From Planctomycetota bacterium (GTDB lineage: Bacteria; Planctomycetota; Planctomycetia; Pirellulales; Pirellulaceae), in contig QWPJ01000026.1 in assembly GCA_003671195.1 (NCBI GenBank), positions 1 to 36,565 of the forward strand: DNA of 36,565 bases, in the 5' to 3' direction. A program made the position numbers and the translations under genes. The number at the start of each line of letters is the position of its first letter. Positions within the stretch are counted from its first letter, which is position 1. Under the pieces are notes generated by a model. The model was not told the DNA's origin. It saw nothing but the letters and a program-made list of their open reading frames with translations, and did not search any database. Below, piece after piece: positions 23,071 through 31,469 of this stretch.

Positions 23071-23230
23071 GAGGCCTCCGGAAGATTGCCCAGGGATCTG
23101 CCGCACTTGCGACTTTCGATTTCGCAGAAAGCAGATACACTTAAGGCCCTAATCGGTATGGCGAAGAGGCTTTTAGCAATCAGCAGTCGTTTCCTTCGAT
23201 ATCAGTCAGTCTAAAGCGGAGAATTCTTCA

Positions 23231-24400
23231 GTGGCATCTGGAAAGTATGTTTTTACCAGCGAATCGGTCTCGATGGGGCACCCGGATAAACTAGCTGATC
23301 GGATCTCCGATAGTGTATTGGATGCCCTGCTGGCTCAAGATCCCATGAGCCGTGTGGCTTGCGAAACGGTCGTTACGACCGGTCTTGCTCTGATCGTCGG
23401 CGAGATCACCACCAAGGCGATCGTCAACTACGCCGATATTGTCCGCCAAGCGATCGTCGATGTCGGATACACCGATGACGAATGGGGAATCAATGGCAGG
23501 ACCTGCAACGTCATGGTTGCCCTCGACGGCCAGAGCCCAGATATCGCCCAAGGGGTCGATGAAGATAACTCCGCAGGCAAAGATATCGGTGCGGGCGATC
23601 AAGGACTCATGTTCGGATACGCTTGCAACGACACCGAAGAATTGATGCCTCTGCCCATCGCCCTTGCGCACCGCATCACCAACCGACTGACCGAAGCTCG
23701 CTTCAACAAGGATGTCAACTGGTTGCGCCCGGACTCCAAGAGCCAAGTCTCGATCGTCTACGACGAGTACCAGCCCATCGGGATCAACAACGTCGTTGTT
23801 TCGACCCAACACTCGCCCGATGTGACCCACTCCCAAATCAAAGAGTATGTCATCGAGAAGATCATCAAGCCGTGCTTGCCACCCAAGATGATCACTCCAG
23901 ATATCGTCTATCACATCAACCCCACCGGGAATTTCGTCGTCGGTGGTCCCCACGGCGATAGCGGTCTGACCGGTCGCAAGATCATCGTCGATACCTACGG
24001 CGGATGGGGTCGTCACGGCGGTGGTGCATTCTCCGGCAAGGATCCGACCAAGGTCGATCGAAGCGCCGCTTACATGGCTCGCCATGTCGCCAAAACGATC
24101 GTCGCCTCAGGCTTGGCCGATCGCTGCGAAGTCCAGTTGGCATACGCCATCGGGGTCAGCGAACCGGTCAGCGTCCGGGTCGATACCCAAGGCTCCGGCA
24201 AGGTCAGCGACGAGAGGATCTGCCAGGTCGTCAAGGAGTTCTTCAAGCTGACCCCGCGAGGGATCATCGAGTACCTCGATCTGCGTCGCCCGATCTACGT
24301 CAAGACCTCCTCGGGTGGCCACTTCGGACGCAACGAACCAGAGTTCACTTGGGAGAGCACCAAGAACGCTGCAGAGTTCGCCAAAGCCGTCGCCGGCTAG
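23231..24400 (+). CDS. metK: S-adenosylmethionine synthetase
   Basis: 389-aa methionine adenosyltransferase, making S-adenosylmethionine from methionine and ATP in the cytoplasm. The start is GTG at 23231 with GGAG at 23218-23221. Conserved elements are all present: [16 protein letters not shown] with GHPDK at 16-20, a GAGDQG-type ATP motif ([14 protein letters not shown]), [10 protein letters not shown] and [20 protein letters not shown]. Length is normal. The gene stands alone between a long upstream leader and an intrinsic terminator. I see no recognisable SAM riboswitch in the 284-nt gap upstream, although that gap holds two DnaA-box-like sites. SAM is also the cofactor of RimO at 33135-34574. 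Confidence 0.97.
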   Translation: MASGKYVFTSESVSMGHPDKLADRISDSVLDALLAQDPMSRVACETVVTTGLALIVGEITTKAIVNYADIVRQAIVDVGYTDDEWGINGRTCNVMVALDGQSPDIAQGVDEDNSAGKDIGAGDQGLMFGYACNDTEELMPLPIALAHRITNRLTEARFNKDVNWLRPDSKSQVSIVYDEYQPIGINNVVVSTQHSPDVTHSQIKEYVIEKIIKPCLPPKMITPDIVYHINPTGNFVVGGPHGDSGLTGRKIIVDTYGGWGRHGGGAFSGKDPTKVDRSAAYMARHVAKTIVASGLADRCEVQLAYAIGVSEPVSVRVDTQGSGKVSDERICQVVKEFFKLTPRGIIEYLDLRRPIYVKTSSGGHFGRNEPEFTWESTKNAAEFAKAVAG

Positions 24401-24425
24401 TCCCTGAACCCTCTAGGTCCATTCC

Positions 24426-24460
24426 AACCTCGGTCACCCCTCTAGGGACCGAGGTTTTTT
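24426..24460 (+). terminator. Intrinsic terminator of metK
   Basis: Perfect 10-bp stem AACCTCGGTC (24426-24435) pairing with GACCGAGGTT (24447-24456), 11-nt loop, followed by a run of T to 24460. It ends 9 nt before the next start codon, so the downstream gene probably needs its own promoter or readthrough. Confidence 0.93.
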
Positions 24461-24469
24461 ATTGCAGTC

Positions 24470-25477
24470 ATGGCAACTCAAAACACCCCGATCCAACGCG
24501 CAGTCGAAGGCCTCAAGTGGCTCGCCCTTTGCGCTATCGTCGTTTGGGTGGTCCGCAAGTTCCCTCAAAAGGACTGGGACCTTCTGGTCCAACAGCCCAA
24601 AAACTGGTCGCTTCTGCTGCTGGCACTTGCCTTGGTCCTGCTTGCCAACATTATCAGTTTCTGGAGATGGCAACGCCTGCTGTTGGCCTTGCAAGTCCCC
24701 ATCTCTTTGTTTGAAACCGTCCGACTCGGATTCCTCGGGGTGGCTTTCAATACCGTCAGCGCAGGAAGTGTCGGCGGGGATCTTTTTAAAGCCATCGCGG
24801 CGGCCAACCGAAGCAAAGATCGCAAGACCGAGGTGATCACCAGCGTTCTGGTCGATCGCGCTATCGGACTGCTCGGACTCGTCATGGTCGCTGCGATCAG
24901 CACAAGCCTTGCTCTGGACCTGTCGCCTCAATTGACCACCATTCGGAACGCTGCCTGGATCCTGAGTCTCATCGGACTCGTTGGCCTCTTTGGGATCGTA
25001 GGATTCGGCAAATCGTTGCCTCTGAATCTCGTGCAGAGGATCCCTTGGGTCGGTGACAAACTGCATCGAATTGCCAAGGCCTGCCTGATCTTCCAAAATC
25101 GACCTCAACTTGCCCTGGCCATGATCGCCCAATCCCTAGCCGTCCACGCTTCGCTGACGGCCAGTTGCTGGCTGATCTCCTCGGCCCTCTATTCGAGTTC
25201 CACGACTCGACCGACCTTGCTGGAACACTTCCTGGCTATTCCACCGGCACTCTTGGCAGGGACCTTACCCATCACTCCCGGAGGGCTCGGGCTCCAAGAG
25301 GTTTGGATCGACCTATTGTTCAAGCAGATCCCGAGCGTCTCGAGCGAATTCTCAGGCCTCATCGTCGCGACGATGTACCGAGCGATCCTGCTGCTGATTG
25401 CCCTTATCGGAGGTCTTGTGTATCTCTCGAGCCGAACACATGTCCAACCCGTGGACGAGCCTACACAAGAGTCTTAA
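24470..25477 (+). CDS. YbhN/UPF0104 family membrane protein (lysylphosphatidylglycerol synthase TM-like)
   Basis: 335-aa polytopic membrane protein with about seven to eight hydrophobic spans and the hallmarks of the LPG-synthase transmembrane (UPF0104) family: ISFWRWQRLLLAL, GFLGVAFNTVSAGSVGGDLFKA, VLVDRAIGLLGLV, and LPITPGGLGLQE near the C-terminus. Members are integral membrane proteins, some acting as the flippase part of aminoacyl-phospholipid synthases. No aminoacyl-transferase domain is fused here, so lipid or polyprenol-linked substrate handling is only an inference. The ATG starts immediately after the metK terminator. The ecotin-like gene follows 50 nt later on the same strand. Confidence 0.88.
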   Translation: MATQNTPIQRAVEGLKWLALCAIVVWVVRKFPQKDWDLLVQQPKNWSLLLLALALVLLANIISFWRWQRLLLALQVPISLFETVRLGFLGVAFNTVSAGSVGGDLFKAIAAANRSKDRKTEVITSVLVDRAIGLLGLVMVAAISTSLALDLSPQLTTIRNAAWILSLIGLVGLFGIVGFGKSLPLNLVQRIPWVGDKLHRIAKACLIFQNRPQLALAMIAQSLAVHASLTASCWLISSALYSSSTTRPTLLEHFLAIPPALLAGTLPITPGGLGLQEVWIDLLFKQIPSVSSEFSGLIVATMYRAILLLIALIGGLVYLSSRTHVQPVDEPTQES

Positions 25478-25527
25478 ACTACATCCTCGTAGTTCATAAA
25501 GTCCAAGTGCTAACAGGAACACCAGCT

Positions 25528-26010
25528 ATGCTCAAACTCATGCTCGCTCTTTGCACCTTACTCGTAGGATCCAACGCGATGGCTCAGCAATCTGCTCAGG
25601 ACAATCTCAAAGCCTATCCGGCTCCCACCGATGGGATGAAAAGGCTCGTCGTGTACCTTGAACCCAAGGAGGAAGAGGAAGACTATCGGGTCGAACTCAT
25701 GGTCGGAAAAACGCTCGAGGTCGATGCTTCTAACCGATTCTTTTTCGCCGGTAGCCTCGAAGAGGAAACCATCGAGGGCTGGGGGTTCCCTAAGTACCTC
25801 GTCAAGCAGATTGGACCCATGGCTGGAACCCGCATCGGCGTCGATCCCGATGCTCCGAAGGTCAAGCGATTTGTGCGTTTGGGGGGCGAACCGAAACTTC
25901 TTCGCTACAACAGCAAACTTCCTCTGGTCGTCTACGTCCCGAAGGACGCAGAGGTCCGAATGCGTGTATGGGTTGCTACCCCGCAACCCTTAACGATCAA
26001 CGAGGGCTGA
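25528..26010 (+). CDS. eco: Ecotin-family periplasmic serine protease inhibitor
   Basis: 160-aa exported inhibitor of trypsin-fold serine proteases. A Sec signal peptide (MLKLMLALCTLLVGSNAMAQ) is cut near residue 19. The mature part follows E. coli ecotin closely: YPAPTDGMKRLVVYLEP (30-46), VELMVGKTLEVD (55-66), ETIEGWGFPKY (80-90), LLRYNSKLPLVVYVP (124-138) and MRVWVA (145-150). The reactive-site loop IGPMAGTRIGVDPD (95-108) replaces SPVSTMMACPD. Aligning Thr101 with Thr83 puts Arg102 at P1 in place of Met84, with one inserted residue after. The two cysteines that stapple the loop in E. coli (C50 and C87) correspond to Ala67 and Val105, so the disulfide is absent. The start at ATG 25528 has AGGA about 10 nt upstream. 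The gene converges with the DUF4332 gene, 4 nt apart. Confidence 0.88.
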   Translation: MLKLMLALCTLLVGSNAMAQQSAQDNLKAYPAPTDGMKRLVVYLEPKEEEEDYRVELMVGKTLEVDASNRFFFAGSLEEETIEGWGFPKYLVKQIGPMAGTRIGVDPDAPKVKRFVRLGGEPKLLRYNSKLPLVVYVPKDAEVRMRVWVATPQPLTINEG

Positions 26011-26014
26011 TTGC

Positions 26015-28585
26015 CTAAGCGGCTTGGACCAAGCGGGAATGCTTGGACCACTCGATCCACGAGAGGATCCTATCGCGGTCGGGCGGATTGCCCCCGCGAA
26101 GGAATCGAAGGCCTTGTTTGGTGCTCGCGACGCGTGCGATCGCTTCGATGAGCGTCTCGGCAGAGGCTTGTGCAATCGACTCGGCCGTTGAATACCCGGC
26201 TGCCACGAGCAATTGAGCATCCTGGCCCCTGAGATTCGGTATGCGACAGACGAGCATCGACTGGCTCTTCCAGATCTCAACGGTCGCAGCAGTGACCCCC
26301 TTCTCACCCATCGCCTGGGCTACGTCTCCGGATTCGGCCGCAAGCAGATCCCCGATGTTTTTGACCCGAATCGATTCGAGCTTCTCGGCCATCTTCGGAC
26401 CAATCGTCGGTGCGTCGACCACGGGGCTGGCCAAGTCGAGATAGAACTTCCATGTCGAGTCGGACTTGCCCGCATACACATTGAACTTCGCTACGGCTTG
26501 GCCCGCATCCTCTCGGAAATCCGGATCGTCCTCTGAGGGATCGTCCTGGTTTTGATAAGCTGCATTGGGTGCTGGACGAGCGCTCCTCTTGGAGCCTCGC
26601 TCGATCCGATCCCAATCGAAATCCACAGAGGTTCCTGCCGTGTCGATCGACAAACCATGTTGCTGATAGACGGTTTGAATCCAGCGTTGAAGCCTTGGCA
26701 ACTCACCTTGCTGAGAGGTTTTTCTCAGCATTCGACCTGCTTGGGTTCCGAGGAACCGATGAAGCTTCTTTGCGATCGTCAACGGCTCGGTGCTCGCAAG
26801 TTGTTTCGAGGAGTACACTCCACAGGAGACCAATACTCTGGCGTCGAAGACTCGCATCTGAGGGACGTTGCACATCAACTCGGCGACCCCAAGGGTGTTT
26901 TGCAACCACTCGGAACGCAATCCGGTGACGCTCGCCAACTTGGGCAGACTCGTCGAGACAAAGTCCCCAACCCGATGAACGCCCACGGACCGAAGCCGTC
27001 GGATTGTCTCGGAGCCGAGTCCAGGAATCGAATCGACAAGACTCTCCTTGGTCAGATAGTAAGTCTTTCCATGGCGCTGATGCACCACGGGCTCGACCCG
27101 CTGCGGAACTTGCGAATCTTCTTGCTGAGCCAACCAGTCAAGCTGACGATTGACTTCGCTGTAGTCGGTCGAAGAGGTGCCGGAGTACTGAACTACCGGC
27201 GCACGATCCAAGACCGGATGGAGCCCCAAATCGGTGTCCGAATCGATGATGTATTGCGGCTTGGCGTAGCGCAGATTCTCATGCATCCGCGCCACGGTAC
27301 CACCGTGGCCAGCGATACGTCTTGCGACAAACTCGTCAGCGGTCGTCAGCAGCAATTGCCACCCATCTCGCGAAAAGTTCGAAACGACATGGAGGATTTG
27401 CTCCAACGGTTCGCCTCGGAAACCATCGAGCGAATTCTCAAGCACAAATGGAATGCGTCCGATCCGAGATCTCGCCGCTTGTGCCAGGGCCAAGCGAATC
27501 GCAAGGTCGACAAGTCGCCGTTGACGCGTCTCGCCTGAAGGCACCTGCGAGTCCAAAACATCGTAACGAAGACCGGAATTATAAGCTTCCGAATGCAGGT
27601 ACGAGGCCTCGACGGCCCAGGTCGGAAGCTGACGGACCGCTCCGGCGGTCAACTCCGACAAAATCCGCTCGGCCGATGGAATCAATGAGCCGCTCGTCGT
27701 CTTGCGATAGACCGATCGAGTCAATAGTGACGACTGCACTTGGGATAATCGCTGATGCCAACCCCATCGCTGATTCCATCGCTCGATCATCATCTCGGCA
27801 TGTGCAAGCTGCTGATGGATCTGTGAGTCATCCCAAACCCCTTTCGGGGACGCTGGGCTCTGCACGTCCTGCGCAGGCCCTTGGGCAACCGGTTCGGTGC
27901 TGGTGCCTACTCCCAATGTTTGCTGCAAATTGTGATGCGCGACCTGATGCAATTGCCCTCGGAGTCGATCCCGCTCGGCGATCCACCAAGTGCGATCGTG
28001 ATCCACCGGATCGGAACTCCTGAGGCGTTCGAGAAGTTGTGTCTCTTCGTCCTTGAGCGATTTGTAACCCTCATCCAACTCCATCTTCGCAGGGCAATGG
28101 ACCCCTAATCTGCCTGCCGCCCACCAAAGCTTCTCCGGTGAGACCGATCCCAAAGGAGAACAAAAAACCATCCCTAAAATGTCGGCTCGCAGCTCGTCCC
28201 AGCGACCGTCGGAGACCTCCCCCTCCCAGAACATGTTTCCCCGACCACCGATCCGCTCGTCGTCCTCTTGATAAGTCGCTCCGCTCGAGGTGGGTACCGA
28301 ATGGGATGCATGCGCAAAAAGTGGCTTGCCTCCTACGCAATCGATCATCCGCAAATGTCCAGAAGCGTCGACCCAGGTGACCGAACCATCGATCGAAGCA
28401 AACTCCGAATCGTCGAGCTCGCCGAGCGTCTGGCCACGAAAAAGCAGGCTTTTGGTAAATCTTGTCAATAACGTGCTGTTGGAAACCAGCGGGGAATAGA
28501 CGGCATTGAGTCCCGCACCCAACGGGCCTACATGATACTGCGACGCAGCGTTTTTCTTGTCGATATCCAAACGTACCAAATGCAT
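26015..28585 (-). CDS. Degenerate SMC/YhaN-like ATPase head fused to two DUF4332 helix-hairpin-helix modules
   Basis: 856-aa cytoplasmic protein. The N-terminus (HVGPLGAGLNAVYSP) matches the opening of RecF/YhaN/SMC-type ATPases up to the P-loop, but at 31-38 it reads SPLVSNST where G-x-x-x-x-GK-S/T is expected, so the invariant Lys is missing. A short charged coiled coil lies at about 170-285. The C-terminal half of an ABC head follows: signature-like VPSGETRQRRL at 348-358, Walker-B-like IPFVLENSLDGF at 378-389, then LLLTTADEF at 411-419. Residues about 505-640 and 730-845 are two DUF4332 modules (IPGLGSETIRRLRSVGV; IGPKMAEKLESIRVKNIGDLL; CRIPNLRGQDAQLLVAAGY), related to helix-hairpin-helix DNA-binding or protein-binding folds. 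A non-hydrolysing DNA-associated scaffold is the inference. Confidence 0.8.
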   Translation of the reverse strand: MHLVRLDIDKKNAASQYHVGPLGAGLNAVYSPLVSNSTLLTRFTKSLLFRGQTLGELDDSEFASIDGSVTWVDASGHLRMIDCVGGKPLFAHASHSVPTSSGATYQEDDERIGGRGNMFWEGEVSDGRWDELRADILGMVFCSPLGSVSPEKLWWAAGRLGVHCPAKMELDEGYKSLKDEETQLLERLRSSDPVDHDRTWWIAERDRLRGQLHQVAHHNLQQTLGVGTSTEPVAQGPAQDVQSPASPKGVWDDSQIHQQLAHAEMMIERWNQRWGWHQRLSQVQSSLLTRSVYRKTTSGSLIPSAERILSELTAGAVRQLPTWAVEASYLHSEAYNSGLRYDVLDSQVPSGETRQRRLVDLAIRLALAQAARSRIGRIPFVLENSLDGFRGEPLEQILHVVSNFSRDGWQLLLTTADEFVARRIAGHGGTVARMHENLRYAKPQYIIDSDTDLGLHPVLDRAPVVQYSGTSSTDYSEVNRQLDWLAQQEDSQVPQRVEPVVHQRHGKTYYLTKESLVDSIPGLGSETIRRLRSVGVHRVGDFVSTSLPKLASVTGLRSEWLQNTLGVAELMCNVPQMRVFDARVLVSCGVYSSKQLASTEPLTIAKKLHRFLGTQAGRMLRKTSQQGELPRLQRWIQTVYQQHGLSIDTAGTSVDFDWDRIERGSKRSARPAPNAAYQNQDDPSEDDPDFREDAGQAVAKFNVYAGKSDSTWKFYLDLASPVVDAPTIGPKMAEKLESIRVKNIGDLLAAESGDVAQAMGEKGVTAATVEIWKSQSMLVCRIPNLRGQDAQLLVAAGYSTAESIAQASAETLIEAIARVASTKQGLRFLRGGNPPDRDRILSWIEWSKHSRLVQAA

Positions 28586-28700
28586 GGCCTAGACTCCTCC
28601 ATGAATCCTCCTTGCCAACCAACAACGACGAATGGGTACCGTAGCATAAACAGTCAATTTGGGTAAATAGCAGAATTTCCAAGCTGCCCCGGGGGATTCT

Positions 28701-29036
28701 CACCACGGAATACTCGGAACACACGGAAAAAGAAAGTAGGTCCTCCCTGGCCTTCCTTCCGTGTGTTCAGTGTGTTCCGTGGTTCCCCTCCGAGGCTGTT
28801 GGTGGTTGACCACCGAAGAGATTTCTCACCACGGAGTACTCGGAACACACGGAAAAAGAAAGTAGGTCCTCTCTGGCCTTCCTTCTGTGTGTTCCGTGGT
28901 TCCCCTCCGAGGCTGTTGGTGGTTGACCACCGAAGAGATTTCTCACCACGGAATACTCGGAACACACGGAAAAAGAAAGTAGGTCCTCCCTGGCCTCCCT
29001 TCCGTGTGTTCGGTGTGTTCCGTGGTTCCCCTCAGA
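28701..29036. repeat. Threefold ~120-bp direct repeat with long inverted arms
   Basis: The start caccacgga recurs at 28701, 28827 and 28944, so the units are 126 bp, 117 bp (lacking one 9-bp piece of the right arm) and a third shorter copy ending near the flanking gene. Within the first unit, 28703-28728 and 28757-28782 are inverted repeats matching at 23 of 26 positions, and ggtggttgaccacc forms a second small dyad. All six frames across it give repetitive Phe/Arg-rich peptides, which I treat as non-coding. It fills the gap 28586-29046. Confidence 0.93.
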
Positions 29037-29046
29037 GGCCTAGCGA

Positions 29047-29673
29047 TCAACGTGCACCAAAGATTGCTGCGAGAACGCCCAGCAAGAGGACTCCGATGAG
29101 AATGAACAAAAAGATCCAGACGATGATCGACGTCCGATAGCGAATGTGCGGGGTCGCCTGCATGACCTCCTTGTAGGCACTCGAATAGACCGTCCTTCCT
29201 TTGGCAGACACCAATAGGTACAACAGGTATCCGGAAATCAATGTCCCACACGGAAATTGCAGCATGCCAATCGCCGCTACGACAATCGCTAAGATCTTTC
29301 CAGAGGGGTTGAGCGTTTGCATCGAACGGCCCGCGAACAACTGAGCCACGGCGATTGCAAGAAATACAACTCCTACCAAAGTGGTGAGGCCGCCAGAAAC
29401 CAACCGATCGCCACCCGCGCCGAAGACCATGGATTCCAATTCTTTAGGCACTACCCCACCGGCCATGACGAAAATCCCAATCCCGATATAGAAGATCGCA
29501 CCTAGGATCCCCAAGATACCTCCCAAGGTATACAAACATCCAAAACCCTGAATGTTCGCTTCATGACTCAGGTGACTCTTGCGGATCAACTCCGCTTGGC
29601 TCAAGTCAAAATTCGCATCCAAAGAAGCGTCGCCGTAAGAAGATCCCGAGGGGGCGTATGGATTGTCAGACAT
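29047..29673 (-). CDS. Hypothetical multi-spanning membrane protein, 208 aa
   Basis: No family named. The start is ATG 29673 with GGAG 8 nt upstream; a TTG one codon earlier is less likely. The N-terminus begins MSDNPYAPSGSSYG, the N-P-Y-x-P motif common at the start of small planctomycete membrane proteins, followed by a short acidic region (to about 45). Four hydrophobic segments follow, at about 47-75, 90-113, 125-155 and 180-205. A cytoplasmic N-terminal tail with a four-helix membrane domain is the simplest reading. Its 3' end abuts the threefold repeat. No operon partner is evident: the next gene upstream on the same strand ends 138 nt away. Confidence 0.75.
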   Translation of the reverse strand: MSDNPYAPSGSSYGDASLDANFDLSQAELIRKSHLSHEANIQGFGCLYTLGGILGILGAIFYIGIGIFVMAGGVVPKELESMVFGAGGDRLVSGGLTTLVGVVFLAIAVAQLFAGRSMQTLNPSGKILAIVVAAIGMLQFPCGTLISGYLLYLLVSAKGRTVYSSAYKEVMQATPHIRYRTSIIVWIFLFILIGVLLLGVLAAIFGAR

Positions 29674-29811
29674 CAAATTAGCTCCATTTGAACAAATCGA
29701 AACTGAGGGACTCGGTATGGACTCGGTATGACAGAGTACGAATTGTAATAGCTTCGTAAGCGGTAGATTTACACTCTAGGCCAAAAAACAGTTTCCCGGT
29801 CTAGATTTATC

Positions 29812-31302
29812 TCAGAACCGGAAATCCTCGCTTGTCTGCCCATAGACCGGCAAATAGCGATAGTAAACCTCAAGGATCAAACAAGCCATGCAGGTCGAAT
29901 AGAACCGACCTCCTACCTTGTTGGAATGGTCCCCCTCGAACATCCAGCTCCCCCGCAAATGGCCGCTGGGAGACTGTGTCTTGACCAACAGATCCCTCAT
30001 ATAGTAATTCCAATTTTTCCAGCTCCTCCCGCCGATCTGAAACATCGCTTGGGTCGCATAGTAGTTGTAATACATGTCCACACCCGAAGGACGTTGATTG
30101 GATAGATACTCGATCCCATTGGCCACACTCCGAGCATCCTTGGTCTTGCCCCGAAAAATCTGCAGCAAAACGCCAATGGCTGTCATGCTCTTGGTCGGCT
30201 TGCCACCCCGATACCGAAACATGAACTCGCCTGCGCGATTCGAATCCAAAAAACGGTCGATTCCCTCCACCGCCTCGCGGGGCACGATCAAATCCGTTGC
30301 CGCTGCACTCTTGAGTGCCAGGACTTGCCAGCCAGCAATCGAAAGATCTCCAGGTCGACCAGGATGGTAATCCCAACCCCCATCGCGATACTGGGCCTTG
30401 AGGATGAAATTGACCGCAAGCTGACAGCTCTCCTTGAGCTCCCCGGCTTGGGTCATCTGATAAGCCTCACACAGAGCGAGTGTCGCGATCCCATGCTCGT
30501 ACATCTGCGCCGATGCCACCGTATCGACCCAATACCCCGAATCGGAAGTCCGACGCAAACTCTGCTGCAAAAAATAAATCCCCTTGGTCACCACCTCGCC
30601 ATATTGCTCATCATTCTGCGTGTGACCTGCACCCAAAAAACACATCAACGCCAATCCCGTTGCGCCGAATCGATAAGGATCCTTGCCATCGCATCCGGGC
30701 ACACAATTCCCATCGCACGAATCCTCAAAACTCATGCTCCAAGACCCATCGTTGAGCTGATGCCGAGCCAAATAATCCAGCGCCCAGGCCACGGCCTGCT
30801 CGCTCTGCTCGTTGCCCCCATTCTGCTGGACCAACGCCGAACGATTCGACTTGGATCGACCAGCTAAGGATGTTTGGGCGAAACCTAAACCACCCCCCGC
30901 AGCCGAGGAACTCGCGGCCGTCGCAGCCTGCTGGGCTATTTCCAGGGACCCAATCAAGCCGCTGGTCGTTTCGTCGTTCTGCTCGACATACTCCGAGAGC
31001 CTCTCCTCCATCGACCGACTCTTGAGCGAACTGCTCTCCTGCACCGAATCGACCGGGGCCTCTTGGATCTGACTCGAATCCATCTGAAAACTCTCAAACT
31101 CACTCCCGCTGCTCTGGCCCGATTCAATCGTCAGCCCCTGGCCCCGACCTGCCCCAAGCCCCACACTCCATATCGCCAAAACCAACAGGAATCCAAGATG
31201 GACGATAAAACTCACCAGCACCGAAATGCCAACCCGTCGGCCTTGCACCTGAGCATGAGCATCCAAGCCCCCGTCCTGACCAGTCGGCTCGCTGTCGATC
31301 AT
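29812..31302 (-). CDS. Membrane-anchored prenyltransferase/squalene-oxidase repeat protein
   Basis: 496 aa. Residues 1-23 are cytoplasmic, a single membrane segment spans about 24-48 (VGISVLVSFIVHLGFLLVLA), and a Ser/Gln-rich linker runs to about 165. The rest is an alpha/alpha-toroid of squalene-cyclase type: AVAWALDYLARHQLNDGSWSM, a GATGLALMCFLGAGHT helix pair, AVNFILKAQYRDGGWDYHPG and LAGWQVLALKSA-type repeats. The acidic DxDD or metal-binding residues of true terpene cyclases are not evident, so it is likely a binding or scaffold protein outside the membrane rather than an enzyme. A small Cys cluster (DSCDGNCVPGCDGKDPY, about 193-209) interrupts the first repeat. The family is frequent in Planctomycetes and its function is unknown. 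Confidence 0.82.
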   Translation of the reverse strand: MIDSEPTGQDGGLDAHAQVQGRRVGISVLVSFIVHLGFLLVLAIWSVGLGAGRGQGLTIESGQSSGSEFESFQMDSSQIQEAPVDSVQESSSLKSRSMEERLSEYVEQNDETTSGLIGSLEIAQQAATAASSSAAGGGLGFAQTSLAGRSKSNRSALVQQNGGNEQSEQAVAWALDYLARHQLNDGSWSMSFEDSCDGNCVPGCDGKDPYRFGATGLALMCFLGAGHTQNDEQYGEVVTKGIYFLQQSLRRTSDSGYWVDTVASAQMYEHGIATLALCEAYQMTQAGELKESCQLAVNFILKAQYRDGGWDYHPGRPGDLSIAGWQVLALKSAAATDLIVPREAVEGIDRFLDSNRAGEFMFRYRGGKPTKSMTAIGVLLQIFRGKTKDARSVANGIEYLSNQRPSGVDMYYNYYATQAMFQIGGRSWKNWNYYMRDLLVKTQSPSGHLRGSWMFEGDHSNKVGGRFYSTCMACLILEVYYRYLPVYGQTSEDFRF

Positions 31303-31469
31303 CGCGACAAAACCCTCTCAATGGGCAACCCAAGTTCCAACCCTAGCCAACGGATCCCAATCGATCCGTCTTTCTTTCGACCATTCCCTATCCAAATCTC
31401 TATGCAAGCTTATTTGCTAGCAAACTCAATGGGGATAATTCACTCGAAAAGTCGGGTTTTTAGCAAACT

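Noticed and set aside
22947-23230. SAM riboswitch upstream of metK
   Set aside because: I could not find conserved core elements of any SAM riboswitch class or a switchable terminator; the only notable signals are the two DnaA-box-like sites.
22989-23230. Replication origin suggested by DnaA-box-like pair
   Set aside because: Only two sites, no AT-rich unwinding region and no dnaA or dnaN gene nearby.
28654-29251. Several open frames giving Phe/Arg-rich repeated peptides (VFRVFRG, SLGGEPRNT)
   Set aside because: They arise from the threefold inverted-arm repeat on both strands and have no conserved domain; non-coding repeat is the simpler reading.
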